Source: Arthrobacter sp. 18067 | Lineage (GTDB): Bacteria > Actinomycetota > Actinomycetes > Actinomycetales > Micrococcaceae | Assembly (NCBI RefSeq): GCF_902706295.1 | Contig: NZ_CACSJJ010000008.1 | Location: forward strand, 1-64,000 | Length of the DNA: 64,000 nucleotides | Direction of reading: 5' to 3' | Shown here: positions 43,661 through 52,845 of the stretch, piece after piece | Layout of the letters: every line of letters starts with the position of its first letter | Numbering within the stretch: the stretch's first letter is position 1 | Notes under the pieces: generated by a model | The model's database searches: none | Told to the model about the DNA's origin: nothing | Seen by the model: only the letters and a program-made list of their open reading frames with translations | Position numbers and translations under genes: made by a program

Positions 43661-43871
43661 TGCGGACACTCCTCGGTCATCTCTGCCCGAAACTCTCCCT
43701 TGCCCACCATGTTAACACCGATGGTCAGATTACTTATGGGTTTTAACTGCTGCCGTTTCGGGATGCTCCCGGAAGGCTCCCGAGCCTTGTGCGCAGGTGA
43801 CATCTCTGCTTCGCTGGAAGGGTCTCCAGCAGGGCGGGACCCACCCAGCCGAAACGCAGGGAGAACCAATC

Positions 43872-45047
43872 ATGAAAGCAGTGACATGGCAAGGCCGGCG
43901 CTCACTCAGTGTCGAAGACGTCCCTGATCCCACCATCCAGGAGCCAACGGACGTGATAGTCCGGATCACGTCCACAGCCATCTGCGGCTCAGACCTCCAC
44001 TTGTATGAAGTCCTTGGACCTTACATGCACAAAGGCGACGTGATTGGCCATGAGCCTATGGGAATCGTGGAAGAAGTCGGCTCAGGGGTTCACCGGCTCA
44101 AGAAGGGCGACCGCGTAGTGGTTCCGTTCAACATCTCCTGTGGTCACTGCTTTATGTGCAATCAAGGCCTCCAATCGCAATGCGAAACCACACAGGTCAC
44201 GGCGAAAGGATCAGGGGCGGCACTTTTCGGGTATTCGGAGCTTTATGGCTCGGTTCCCGGTGGGCAGGCTCAATACCTGCGCGTTCCCTTCGCAGATTAC
44301 GGCCCTATCAAAATCGACTCGGATGCCCCCGATGAACGCTTCCTGTTCCTTTCGGACATCCTGCCCACCGCATGGCAGGCAGTTGAATATGCCAACGTGC
44401 CCGAGGGCGGCACCCTGGCAGTCCTCGGGTTGGGTCCGGTGGGGCAGTTCGCCGCCCGGATCGGCGTCCACAAAGGCTTCCGGGTGATCGGCGTTGACCC
44501 GGTTCCCGAGCGTCGTGCGATGGCCGAGGCACATGGCGTGGAAACCATGGACTACAGTTCGGACGTCTCCAAGCAGATCCGGGAGCAAACACTGGGACGC
44601 GGTCCCGATGGCGTGGTGGACGCAGTGGGCATGGAGGCTCACGGATCCCCCGTGGCGTCCTTCCTCCACCGGGCGGTTTCTTTGCTTCCGGACAAGCCGG
44701 CGCAGGTTGCGATGGAGACAATGAGCGTCGATCGGCTCGCCGCACTCCACACCGCAGTAGATATGGTGCGCCGTGGCGGGACGGTTTCGCTCAGCGGCGT
44801 CTATGGCGGCCAAGCGGACCCCATGCCGCTGATGACCATGTTCGACAAGCAAATCCAGCTCCGCATGGGCCAATGCAATGTGCGCAGCTGGATTGATGAC
44901 CTGCTCCCCTTGGTAGAGGACGACGCCGATCCGCTGGGAGTCATGCATCTGGTCACCCACACAGGCTCGCTCGATGAGGCACCGGCCCTGTACGAGAAGT
45001 TCCAGAAGAAGCAGGACGGATGTATCAAGGTGGTCCTCAAGCCCTGA
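43872..45047 (+). CDS. Zinc-dependent alcohol dehydrogenase (MDR, FdhA-like)
   Basis: 391-aa medium-chain dehydrogenase. Catalytic zinc ligands are visible in AICGSDLHLYE and GHEPMGIVEEVG. The structural zinc lobe is CGHCFMCNQGLQSQC and the cofactor motif is VLGLGPVGQFAARIG. The length and the 'GPDGVVDAVGMEAHG' block resemble glutathione-independent formaldehyde-dehydrogenase-like members. GGGAG precedes ATG 43872. It is convergent with the SDR gene at 45072 and may be a stress or detoxification enzyme; the substrate is unknown. Confidence 0.92.
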   Translation: MKAVTWQGRRSLSVEDVPDPTIQEPTDVIVRITSTAICGSDLHLYEVLGPYMHKGDVIGHEPMGIVEEVGSGVHRLKKGDRVVVPFNISCGHCFMCNQGLQSQCETTQVTAKGSGAALFGYSELYGSVPGGQAQYLRVPFADYGPIKIDSDAPDERFLFLSDILPTAWQAVEYANVPEGGTLAVLGLGPVGQFAARIGVHKGFRVIGVDPVPERRAMAEAHGVETMDYSSDVSKQIREQTLGRGPDGVVDAVGMEAHGSPVASFLHRAVSLLPDKPAQVAMETMSVDRLAALHTAVDMVRRGGTVSLSGVYGGQADPMPLMTMFDKQIQLRMGQCNVRSWIDDLLPLVEDDADPLGVMHLVTHTGSLDEAPALYEKFQKKQDGCIKVVLKP

Positions 45048-45071
45048 GACTGACGCTTGAAACCTGGACGG

Positions 45072-46058
45072 TCAGGCCAAGTGCTTCCCACCCGTGACGC
45101 CAATGACCGATCCCGAGATAAAGCTGGAATCCTCACTGGCCAACAACACGTACGTTGAGGCCAGTTCGGCAGGCTGCCCCGCACGGCCCAGCGGAGTGTC
45201 CTGCCCGAACGTCTGGATCTTTTCCGCGGGCTGGGTGGGCGGCTGCAGCGGGGTCCACACCGGCCCGGGGGCCACCGCGTTGACCCGTATCCCCTTCGGC
45301 CCCAGTGATTCGGCCAAGGAAAAGGTCATGCTGTTGATCGCTGCTTTGGTAGCGGCGTAGTCGATCAGGGTTGGGCTTGGGTGGTAGCCCTGGATGGACG
45401 AGGTGTTGATGATTGCGGAGCCGGGCTGCAGATGAGGCAGGGCTGCCTTGGTGAGCCAGAACAGGGCATAGACATTGGTCTTGAACGTCCGGTCAAACTG
45501 ATCGCTGCTGAGGTCTTCGAATCCCCGGCCTGTTGTCATTTGGAACCCTGCGTTGTTCACCAGGACATTGAGCCCACCGAATTCCGTAATGGTCTGGGCA
45601 ATGACTTCCTGGCAGAACTCTTCGTCCCGCAGGTCGCCTGGTAATGCCAGCGCCCTGCTGCCGGCGTCTTCAATCAGCTGGACCGTGTGCTCGGCGTCCT
45701 GCTCTTCTTCGGGCAAATATGTGAACGCCACATCGGCACCTTCCCGGGCAAAGGCGATGGTCACAGCCTTACCGATTCCGCTGTCACCTCCGGTGATCAG
45801 GGTCCGGCGACCCAGCAGGCGCTGGTGGCCAACATAACTTTGCTCGCCGTGGTCGGGCCGTGGGTTCATGGCATCGGTCCAGCCAGGATAATCCTGGGAC
45901 TGTGGCTCGAATTCTCCCGAAGGGTACTTGGTGCGGGGATCCGAGGGCTCCTCGTCAGGATCGTAGGACCCGGAGGCCACAGTGTTGACCAAGGCCATGG
46001 CGATGTCCTCGTCCAGGTCGGTCTTCTCCGTTTGGTCGTTCCGGATCTCCTCAGCCAT
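45072..46058 (-). CDS. SDR-family oxidoreductase (YghA/GSP39-like)
   Basis: 328-aa short-chain dehydrogenase with a 75-residue N-terminal extension containing the PDHGEQSYVGHQRL block typical of YghA/general-stress-protein-39-like members. Motifs: TGGDSGIGKAV cofactor site, VNNAGFQM, Ser in NTSSIQGY, YAATK for Tyr/Lys, and SGSVIGVTGGKHLA at the C-terminus. It neighbours a CsbD gene across a divergent promoter, so general-stress control is plausible. Confidence 0.92.
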   Translation of the reverse strand: MAEEIRNDQTEKTDLDEDIAMALVNTVASGSYDPDEEPSDPRTKYPSGEFEPQSQDYPGWTDAMNPRPDHGEQSYVGHQRLLGRRTLITGGDSGIGKAVTIAFAREGADVAFTYLPEEEQDAEHTVQLIEDAGSRALALPGDLRDEEFCQEVIAQTITEFGGLNVLVNNAGFQMTTGRGFEDLSSDQFDRTFKTNVYALFWLTKAALPHLQPGSAIINTSSIQGYHPSPTLIDYAATKAAINSMTFSLAESLGPKGIRVNAVAPGPVWTPLQPPTQPAEKIQTFGQDTPLGRAGQPAELASTYVLLASEDSSFISGSVIGVTGGKHLA

Positions 46059-46166
46059 GGTCTCAGTGTAAGCATCCTGACTATTTTTGGAGTCCTTTCA
46101 GGAAGTACCCAGAATTGCTCGATAGCCTAGTAATTGTCAACGTTGGATTACATCGAAGGAGGGCCC

Positions 46167-46352
46167 ATGGGACTCGGAGACAAGATCAGCAACAAGGCAC
46201 AGGAAGTCACCGGCAAGGCGAAGGAAGCCTTGGGCGACGCCACCAATAACGAGAAACTGCAGGCCGAGGGCGTCGCTGACCAAGCGGCCGCTAAGACCAA
46301 GCAGGCCGGCGAGAACGTCAAGGACGCCGCAAAGGACGCCTTCGACAAGTAA
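46167..46352 (+). CDS. CsbD-family stress protein
   Basis: 61-aa hydrophilic protein with the CsbD pattern GLGDKISNKAQEVTGKAKEALGDATNNEKLQAEG. CsbD proteins are sigma-B/general-stress induced in many bacteria, with unknown biochemical role. GAAGGAGG lies 4 nt before ATG 46167, which excludes the upstream in-frame start. It is followed by a terminator. Confidence 0.93.
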   Translation: MGLGDKISNKAQEVTGKAKEALGDATNNEKLQAEGVADQAAAKTKQAGENVKDAAKDAFDK

Positions 46353-46389
46353 GCCTCACAGCAATACACAGCACGAAAACACACAGCAA

Positions 46390-46424
46390 AACGCCCCGGC
46401 TCCCTTCATGGAAGCCGGGGCGTT
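46390..46424 (+). terminator. Terminator of csbD-type gene
   Basis: 12-bp perfect arms aacgccccggct (46390-46401) and complement (46413-46424) with an 11-nt loop, 37 bp after the CsbD stop. A short A run precedes it and no long T run follows. Confidence 0.75.
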
Positions 46425-46431
46425 CGCGTGG

Positions 46432-46499
46432 ACCCAAGTAAGTCGCAGTTAAGCGCGTTATGAGCTCTCAAAACGCGCTTAACTGCGACTCAGTTGGGT
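46432..46499. repeat. 68-bp near-perfect palindrome
   Basis: Central 19-bp perfect arms agtcgcagttaagcgcgtt (46441-46459) and complement (46472-46490) flank a 12-nt loop. Outside them acccaa (46432-46437) pairs with ttgggt (46494-46499) after a 3-nt mismatch. It is directly next to, but separate from, the csbD terminator and just beyond the stop of the convergent NCS1 permease. It is composed unlike its GC-rich surroundings and has the form of a REP/MITE-type element. Confidence 0.8.
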
Positions 46500-46506
46500 A
46501 AGGAAC

Positions 46507-48234
46507 CTACTTCTGGGCCGGGAGCACCAGCTCGCCCGACTTATCCGTGGACAAGGCGAGGGACGAGATGTACTGGGGTTCGCCGTCGGGCCCGTCCTGA
46601 GCTGAGCGGAGCATGTCCGGGCGTTCGAACTCAAGGCCCGTGACGTGGCAGAGAAGCTTCTCATCGCTCGGATTGCCGTCGGCGTCGAACATGGGGAGGT
46701 CGATGCCGTCGTCAGTACGGCGCAGGTAGTAGCGGCCCTTCGTGGCAAGGGCGAGCACAGGCGGCAACACCAGGGCAAGGCCCACCGCGAAGATGGGCGA
46801 GAACGGCTGGACACCGGAACCGAACGCCCCGAAGAACACCGCGATGGAGACCCCGGCTGAGACCAGCATGGACACGAAGCCCACCGGGTTCACGGCGTAG
46901 AGCATGCCTCGGCGGAACTCCGGAACCTTTGGCGAGATCTTCAGCAGGTACTTGTTGATCGCGATGTCGGAGGCCACCGTGACCACCCAGGCCATGGCGC
47001 AATTGGCGTAGAAACCCAGGATGGTGTTGAGGAACTCGAACATGTTCGACTCCATCAGGATCAGCGCGATGACCAGGTTGACCACCACAAACACCATGCG
47101 GCCCGGGTAGGTCTTGGTGATGCGGGTGAAGGAGTTGGTCCAGGCCAGCGAACCCGAGTAGGCGTTGGTGACGTTGATCTTGATCTGGGAGATGACCACC
47201 AGCACCACGGCCAGTGTCATCGCGAGCCACGCCGGCATCATTTCTTCGTAGACGCCCAGGAACTGGTGGACGGGCTCGTTGGCGGAAGACGCTGCTGCGG
47301 GGTCGAGCTTGGCGATGAGGTAGATCGCGATGAACAGGCCAATGATCTGCTTGATGGCACCGAAAATGACCCAGCCCGGTCCGGCGAGGATCACTGCGCG
47401 CCACCAGGCACCCTTATTCTCGGCGGTCTTGGGCGGCATGAAGCGAAGGTAGTCGATCTGCTCAGCGATCTGCGCCATCAGGGACAAGCAGACGCCCGCG
47501 GCCAACATCACCGAGGCAAGGTTGGGTCCACCCTCGCCGGACGCGCCCGTGAAGGCAAAGAAGGCATCGATGCTCTCCGGGTGCGACAGCAGCAGGTAGC
47601 CAACGGGAACCACCATCAGCAGCAGCCAGAGCGGCGTGGTCCACACTTGCAACGTGGCCAGCGTCTTCATCCCATAGATCACCAAGGGAATGATGATGAT
47701 GGTGGACACTGCGTAGCCGATCCATTGAGGGATGCCCAGGCCAAGTTGCAGCCCCTGGGCCATGATGGAACCTTCGTGGGCGAAGAAAATGAACGTGAAG
47801 GTGGCGAAGATGATGTTGGTGACCACCGAGCCGTAGTAGCCAAAGCCCGAGCCTCGGGTGATGAGGTCAAGGTCGATGTTGTATCGGGCGGCGTAGTAGG
47901 CAAGCGGGAAGCCCGTGGCGAAGATGATCACGGCCGCAACAATGATGCCAAAGATCGCATTCACTGTTCCGTACGCGATGCCGATGTTCGCGCCGATCGA
48001 GAAGTCGGCCAGGTAGGCAATACCACCCAGCGCGCTCGTGGCCACAACACCGGCACTCCACTTCCGATAGGAGCGCGGGGCGAAGCGGAGCGTGTAATCC
48101 TCCAGGCTCTCCTTCGCTGCACTCATTGCGTCGGTGTTGGCGGCTGCTGGAGCACCCGTAGTGCCGATTCCGACGGCGGTGCTTGCCGCCGTCGTTGGCT
48201 CCAGTGTGGCGGTACTCGTCTTGTCGTCGATCAT
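46507..48234 (-). CDS. NCS1-family purine/cytosine permease
   Basis: 575-aa, 12-helix permease with NCS1 features: a cytosolic N-terminus ending LEDYTLRFAPRSYRKWS, the substrate-helix region ITRGSGFGYYGSVVTNIIFATFTFIFFAHEGSIMAQGLQ, and NVTNAYSGSLAWTNSFTRI. An unusually long soluble C-terminal tail of about 65 residues (YLRRTDDGIDLPMFDADGNPSDEKLLC) follows. Family members import cytosine, purines, allantoin or thiamin-type bases. It is divergent from bioB with 193 bp between, with no evident link to biotin. It fits the nucleobase-salvage genes in the window. Confidence 0.92.
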   Translation of the reverse strand: MIDDKTSTATLEPTTAASTAVGIGTTGAPAAANTDAMSAAKESLEDYTLRFAPRSYRKWSAGVVATSALGGIAYLADFSIGANIGIAYGTVNAIFGIIVAAVIIFATGFPLAYYAARYNIDLDLITRGSGFGYYGSVVTNIIFATFTFIFFAHEGSIMAQGLQLGLGIPQWIGYAVSTIIIIPLVIYGMKTLATLQVWTTPLWLLLMVVPVGYLLLSHPESIDAFFAFTGASGEGGPNLASVMLAAGVCLSLMAQIAEQIDYLRFMPPKTAENKGAWWRAVILAGPGWVIFGAIKQIIGLFIAIYLIAKLDPAAASSANEPVHQFLGVYEEMMPAWLAMTLAVVLVVISQIKINVTNAYSGSLAWTNSFTRITKTYPGRMVFVVVNLVIALILMESNMFEFLNTILGFYANCAMAWVVTVASDIAINKYLLKISPKVPEFRRGMLYAVNPVGFVSMLVSAGVSIAVFFGAFGSGVQPFSPIFAVGLALVLPPVLALATKGRYYLRRTDDGIDLPMFDADGNPSDEKLLCHVTGLEFERPDMLRSAQDGPDGEPQYISSLALSTDKSGELVLPAQK

Positions 48235-48427
48235 TCGTGGTCGCTTTCGTCGGGGTCTGTGCCTCGCCCCCGACGCTAGTCACGCAGCGCGTCAATTCAG
48301 TCACGTCCATGTTTCACAGCTGTAACTTCTGCACCAGGGCTTTGGGTCGTCAAGTCCAAAATCAACCACCCGCGTTTGTACGCACCCCACAAAATCGCCC
48401 TTCACCAGCGCGGATACCGTCAAGGAC

Positions 48428-49462
48428 ATGAGCACCCAAGCAACCCAAGAATCCCGGGAAACCAGCACCTACGCCATCCTGGACGCCGCCCGCGAGCAGG
48501 TCCTCGAACGCGGCGAGGGCCTGACCGAGGCCCAGCTCATCGAGATCCTTGAGCTCCCCGACGACGCCATCCCCGCGGCCCTGCAACTCGCCCACGAGGT
48601 TCGCCTCAAGCACTGCGGCGAAGACGTGGAAGTGGAAGGCATTATCTCCATCAAGACCGGCGGCTGCCCCGAAGACTGCCATTTCTGCAGTCAGTCCGGC
48701 CTGTTCGACTCCCCTGTCCGCGGTGTCTGGCTGGACATTCCGGAGCTGGTCAAGGCCGCCAAGGAGACCGCCGCCACGGGGGCCACGGAGTTCTGCATCG
48801 TCGCAGCCGTGCGCGGGCCCGACATCAAGCTCATGAACCAGATCAAGTTCGCGATCGACCGGATTAATGAAGCAGTTGACATCAACATCGCCTGCTCGCT
48901 TGGCATGCTGACGCAGCGCCAAGTGGACCAGCTGGCCGAATGGGGCGTCCACCGCTACAACCACAACCTGGAAACCGCGCGCAGCTACTTCCCCGAGGTG
49001 GTCACCACCCACAGCTATGAGGAACGCCTGGAAACCTGTGCCATGGTCAAGGCTGCCGGCATGGAACTGTGCTGCGGCGCCCTGATCGGCATGGGCGAAT
49101 CAGTGGCCCAGCGCGCCGAACTCGCAGCCCAACTCGCCGCCCTTGAACCTCACGAAGTCCCGCTCAACTTCCTCAACCCGCGCCCCGGAACACCTCTGGA
49201 GAACCAAGGCATCATGGACGGCAAGGACGCCCTCCGTGCCATTGCTGCGTTCCGGCTCGCCATGCCCCGCACAGTGCTCCGCTATGCAGGGGGCCGTGAA
49301 CTCACCCTCGGCGACCTGGGCACCCGCGAGGGCCTGCTCGGCGGAATCAACGCTGTCATCGTGGGCAACTACCTCACCACACTGGGCCGCCCCGCCAACG
49401 CCGACCTGAACCTGCTGGTGGAGCTCAACATGCCCATCAAGGAATTCCAGAAGTCGCTGTGA
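48428..49462 (+). CDS. bioB: Biotin synthase
   Basis: Radical SAM enzyme inserting sulfur into dethiobiotin. The SAM cluster motif CPEDCHFC gives Cys80, Cys84 and Cys87. The YNHNLET segment and the Arg/Cys residues for the auxiliary cluster ([18 protein letters not shown]) follow. Length 344 aa is normal. It is the first gene of a six-gene chain in which each junction is a 4-bp ATGA or GTGA overlap. The TACCGT hexamer 7 nt before the ATG may be a -10 box of a near-leaderless transcript. Confidence 0.97.
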   Translation: MSTQATQESRETSTYAILDAAREQVLERGEGLTEAQLIEILELPDDAIPAALQLAHEVRLKHCGEDVEVEGIISIKTGGCPEDCHFCSQSGLFDSPVRGVWLDIPELVKAAKETAATGATEFCIVAAVRGPDIKLMNQIKFAIDRINEAVDINIACSLGMLTQRQVDQLAEWGVHRYNHNLETARSYFPEVVTTHSYEERLETCAMVKAAGMELCCGALIGMGESVAQRAELAAQLAALEPHEVPLNFLNPRPGTPLENQGIMDGKDALRAIAAFRLAMPRTVLRYAGGRELTLGDLGTREGLLGGINAVIVGNYLTTLGRPANADLNLLVELNMPIKEFQKSL

Positions 49463-49677
49463 CCAGCGCACTAGGCCAGCAGTACTGCGGCCACTGCGGC
49501 GGTGGGGGCGAGGGCAGCGGTGAGGGCCCGACGTCGAACTCCCACCAAAACTGCCAACAGCGGCTGGCGATGGAGCCGCCGCGCTTCTGCCCGCAGTGCC
49601 GCCGCCGCATGAAGGTCCAGGTGACTCCGCTGGGGTGGACCGCGGAGTGTTCCAGGCACGGAAGGCTGGCATCATGA
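49459..49677 (+). CDS. bsaP: Biotin synthase auxiliary protein (BsaP-like)
   Basis: 72-aa protein between bioB and bioA, overlapping both by 4 bp (GTGA at the start, ATGA at the end). It has six Cys: C10 and C13 (YCGHC), C32, C44 and C47 (PPRFCPQC) and C64 (AECSRHG). The pattern and location match mycobacterial BsaP (Rv1590), a small iron-sulfur protein needed for BioB activity. The central Gly/Ser/Glu-rich stretch is a variable linker. The GTG start is set by the overlap. Confidence 0.85.
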   Translation: MTSALGQQYCGHCGGGGEGSGEGPTSNSHQNCQQRLAMEPPRFCPQCRRRMKVQVTPLGWTAECSRHGRLAS

Positions 49678-50999
49678 GCTCGCTGATCGAGCGTGACCGC
49701 GCGAGCCTATGGCACCCCTACGCACCTGCCTCCGCGACGCTTCCCCTGTGGGAGGTGGAAGCGGCCGACGGCGTGGCGCTGCGGCTTCGCGACGAACAGG
49801 GGCGCACGCATGAGGTGCTGGACGCGATGTCATCGTGGTGGTCGGTGATCCATGGATACCGGAACCCCGTCATGGACGCCGCCATCCAACGCCAACTCGC
49901 GGGTTTCAGCCACGTGATGTTCGGCGGGCTCACGCACCAACCTGCCGTGGAACTCGCGGAAAGCCTCCTGACCATGGCACCGGGCGAACCGGCAAGGCGC
50001 TTGGAACGGGTGTTCCTGGCAGATTCGGGATCCATCGCCGTGGAGGTCGCGCTCAAACTGGCGGTGCAATTCCAGACCGCGGGCGGCCGGCCCAAGCGAC
50101 AGCGTTTCCTGACCATCCGCGGCGGCTACCACGGGGACACGTTCGCGGCCATGGGCGTGTGCGATCCCGTGGACGGCATGCATTCGTCGTTCCCCGGCCT
50201 GCTGGCAAGCAACGTCTTCGCTCCCCGGCCACCCGCGGCTGCCACGGCCACGCCAGCGGCCATTGATCAATGGCGTAGAGCCGTGGAGGAACTGGCCAGG
50301 AAGCATTCCAACGAACTCGCCGCGATCATCGTGGAGCCACTGCTTCAAGGCGCCGGCGGCATGTTCATGTACCCGGCCGAGTGCGTTCGGATCCTGCGCG
50401 GGATCGCGGACCACCACGGATTGCTGCTGATCCTGGACGAGATCGCCACGGGCTTGGGGCGAACCGGTGAACTTCTTGCTGCGGACCATGCAAGCGTTGT
50501 CCCGGACATCCTGTGCGTCGGCAAGGCGCTCACCGGAGGTTACCTCACCCTGGCCGCGACCCTGTGCACGGGGGAAATCGCCCGGCGAATCTCCAGCGGC
50601 GGGACAGGTGCGCTCCTGCATGGCCCCACCTTCATGGCCAATCCCCTGGCGTGCGCCGCCGCCAACGCAAGCCTTGGCATCCTTGCCACGGGAGCCTGGC
50701 GCGAGGATGTGGAGCGCGTTGGCACCGCACTTGCGGAGGGTTTGGCTCCGGCGTTGACGCTCGACGCCGTTGCCGACGTCCGCACCTTCGGCGCCGTGGG
50801 CGTCATCGAGTTGAGGGATGCGGTGGATGTCACCGCGGTGACGAAGGCCGCCGTCGACCACGGCGTATGGATTCGGCCGTTCCGGAACCTTGTCTACGCG
50901 ATGCCGCCATACATCACCACGGCCGCGGAAGTGCGCGCGATGGCCGCAGGGATGGTGGCCGCCGTGGCGGGAACCTCCCACCAGAGGGTGGCCGCGTGA
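49674..50999 (+). CDS. bioA: Adenosylmethionine-8-amino-7-oxononanoate aminotransferase
   Basis: PLP-dependent aminotransferase, 441 aa, converting KAPA to DAPA with SAM as amino donor. Landmarks: SLWHPYAPA at the N-terminus, [46 protein letters not shown] and the PLP Lys in [21 protein letters not shown] 8 nt upstream selects ATG 49674. It is coupled by overlaps to bsaP and bioF. Confidence 0.96.
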   Translation: MSSLIERDRASLWHPYAPASATLPLWEVEAADGVALRLRDEQGRTHEVLDAMSSWWSVIHGYRNPVMDAAIQRQLAGFSHVMFGGLTHQPAVELAESLLTMAPGEPARRLERVFLADSGSIAVEVALKLAVQFQTAGGRPKRQRFLTIRGGYHGDTFAAMGVCDPVDGMHSSFPGLLASNVFAPRPPAAATATPAAIDQWRRAVEELARKHSNELAAIIVEPLLQGAGGMFMYPAECVRILRGIADHHGLLLILDEIATGLGRTGELLAADHASVVPDILCVGKALTGGYLTLAATLCTGEIARRISSGGTGALLHGPTFMANPLACAAANASLGILATGAWREDVERVGTALAEGLAPALTLDAVADVRTFGAVGVIELRDAVDVTAVTKAAVDHGVWIRPFRNLVYAMPPYITTAAEVRAMAAGMVAAVAGTSHQRVAA

Positions 51000-52165
51000 G
51001 TATCGCCATGGCCAAGTGGCTTCAGGATCAGGCGAGGGTCCGCGAGCGCCGGGGCTTGGTGAGGACTCCCCACGTTCGCCGGGTGAACCACCGGATGATT
51101 GACCTCGCCAGCAACGACTACCTCGGCTTGGCCACGGATCCCAGGCTGGCCGAAGCCGCACGGGAAGCAATCGCGAAGTGGGGCACGGGCGCCACGTCGT
51201 CGCGACTGGTAGCGGGCACCACCCAGCTGCACCTGGAGTTGGAGCACGGGCTCGCTGAGCTCACGGGGATGGACGCCGGGCTGGTCTTCTCCTCCGGTTA
51301 CCTCGCGAACCTTGGAGTCACCACCGCCCTCGGCGGCCCCGGGGCATTGATTGTTGCCGACGAGCAGTGCCATGCCTCGCTGATCGATGGCTTCCGGTTG
51401 AGCCGCTCCGAGGTGAAGGAGTCCAGGCACAACAGCGTGGCGGACACGGCGGAGAAACTGGCCAACCGTACCCAGCCGCGGGGGATCATCGTTGTGGAGT
51501 CCATCTACAGCGTGGGCGGGGATGCGGCACCGCTTCTGGAACTCCTGGACCTGGCGGAAGCACATGACGCCGTGCTGCTGGTTGACGAAGCCCACAGCCT
51601 GGGCGTCGCGGGTTCCGGGACAGACGCCGGACGTGGCGCAATCGCAGGAACCAGATTGGCCGGCCATCCCAACGTCATCGTCACAGCCACCCTGTCCAAG
51701 GCACTTGGCAGCCAAGGCGGTGCTGTCCTGGGCTCGTCCTTGCTCAGGGAACACCTGGTGAACAGGGCCCGGAGCTTCATCTTCGACACAGCACTCGCTC
51801 CCCCGGCGGCGGCCGCTGCGCTCGCTGCCATCGGCGTCGTGCGTTCCGAACCGTGGCGGGCAGCGGCCGTCCACCGCAACGCAACTGCCATTGCTGCCCA
51901 ACTTCAGCCTGCGCTGGAGGGGCTCGGCAACGCCGTCGAGCGTTCCGCCGGAGCAGTCCAGTCCTTCCCGATGCCCTCCGCTGCGAAGGCTCTCGCTGCC
52001 AGCGAGGCCGCCCATGCGGAGGGCGTCCTTGTGGGCTGCTTCCGTCCACCGTCCGTCCCGGATGGGGTGTCCCGTCTTCGGCTCACGGCCCGGGCCACCC
52101 TCACCCCTGCTGACATCGACCACGCCTGTGCAACGTTGCGCGGCATTCTGGAGAGAACTTCATGA
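50996..52165 (+). CDS. bioF: 8-amino-7-oxononanoate synthase
   Basis: PLP enzyme, 389 aa, condensing pimeloyl thioester with alanine to give KAPA. Motifs: MIDLASNDYLGLATDP, GTGATSSRLVAGT, LLVDEAHSLGVAG and the PLP Lys in TLSKALGSQGGAVLG. The GTG start at 50996 overlaps the bioA stop (GTGA). A long in-frame upstream reading from 50513 is spurious. Its pimeloyl substrate may come from the P450 encoded two genes downstream. Confidence 0.95.
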   Translation: MSIAMAKWLQDQARVRERRGLVRTPHVRRVNHRMIDLASNDYLGLATDPRLAEAAREAIAKWGTGATSSRLVAGTTQLHLELEHGLAELTGMDAGLVFSSGYLANLGVTTALGGPGALIVADEQCHASLIDGFRLSRSEVKESRHNSVADTAEKLANRTQPRGIIVVESIYSVGGDAAPLLELLDLAEAHDAVLLVDEAHSLGVAGSGTDAGRGAIAGTRLAGHPNVIVTATLSKALGSQGGAVLGSSLLREHLVNRARSFIFDTALAPPAAAAALAAIGVVRSEPWRAAAVHRNATAIAAQLQPALEGLGNAVERSAGAVQSFPMPSAAKALAASEAAHAEGVLVGCFRPPSVPDGVSRLRLTARATLTPADIDHACATLRGILERTS

Positions 52166-52845
52166 AACTGCCTCCCATCATCCTGGTCACCGGCACAGAT
52201 ACCGGTGTCGGCAAGACCATCACGACGGCGGCCATCACCGCCGCCCTTCATCACAGGGGGCGGACGGTTGCCGTTTACAAGCCCTGCCAGAGCGGTAATG
52301 TGCTGGGCGATTCGGATTGCGCCGAGGTGGCACGCTTGGCGGATCCGCTCACGGCGGAGGCCGGCGTCGTTCTCCAAGAACCCATGGCGCCCGTCCCTGC
52401 AGCCGCTCTGGACGAGGTCACCCTGCCGCGGCTGGACGTTCATGCCGAGCGGATCCGTGAGCTGTCAGCGGGACACGATCACGTGCTGGTGGAGGGCGCC
52501 GGCGGTCTGCTGGTGGAGTTGGACCACGACGGCGGGACGCTGGCTGACCTCGGCACGCACCTTGGTGATGCGGCTGCTTTTGTTGTGGTCGCGCGGCCCG
52601 CCCTGGGCACCTTGAACCACACGGCGCTGACGCTGGAGGCCTTGGACCGCAGGAGGTTAGCTGTGGTGGGTGTGGTTCTAGGAAGCTGGCCAGTGACGCC
52701 AGGAGCGGTGGAGCGGAGCAATCGCGCGAGCATCAACTCGTGGCCTGTTCCACTCCTTGGTGCGGTTGGCGCTGGGGCGTCGGCACTGGATCCTGCCGAT
52801 TTCCGTGCCCGTGCGTCCGCTTGGCTTGAGGGGTTGCCGGCATGA
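52162..52845 (+). CDS. bioD: Dethiobiotin synthetase
   Basis: ATP-dependent enzyme, 227 aa, closing the ureido ring of DAPA. The P-loop is GTDTGVGKTITTAAI, and YKPCQSG and VEGAGGLLVEL are the substrate- and Mg-binding blocks. It starts in the bioF stop (ATGA) and ends in the P450 start (ATGA). Confidence 0.96.
   Translation: MKLPPIILVTGTDTGVGKTITTAAITAALHHRGRTVAVYKPCQSGNVLGDSDCAEVARLADPLTAEAGVVLQEPMAPVPAAALDEVTLPRLDVHAERIRELSAGHDHVLVEGAGGLLVELDHDGGTLADLGTHLGDAAAFVVVARPALGTLNHTALTLEALDRRRLAVVGVVLGSWPVTPGAVERSNRASINSWPVPLLGAVGAGASALDPADFRARASAWLEGLPA

Noticed and set aside
48235..48427. BirA- or BioQ-type operator upstream of bioB
   Set aside because: I looked for the known palindromes (for example TGAAC-N3-GTTCA) and did not find a convincing match, so no biotin operator is annotated.
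49830..52123. Long minus-strand frames opposite bioA and bioF
   Set aside because: They are mirror frames of conserved biotin genes with biased GC3. They match no family and are interrupted at gene boundaries.
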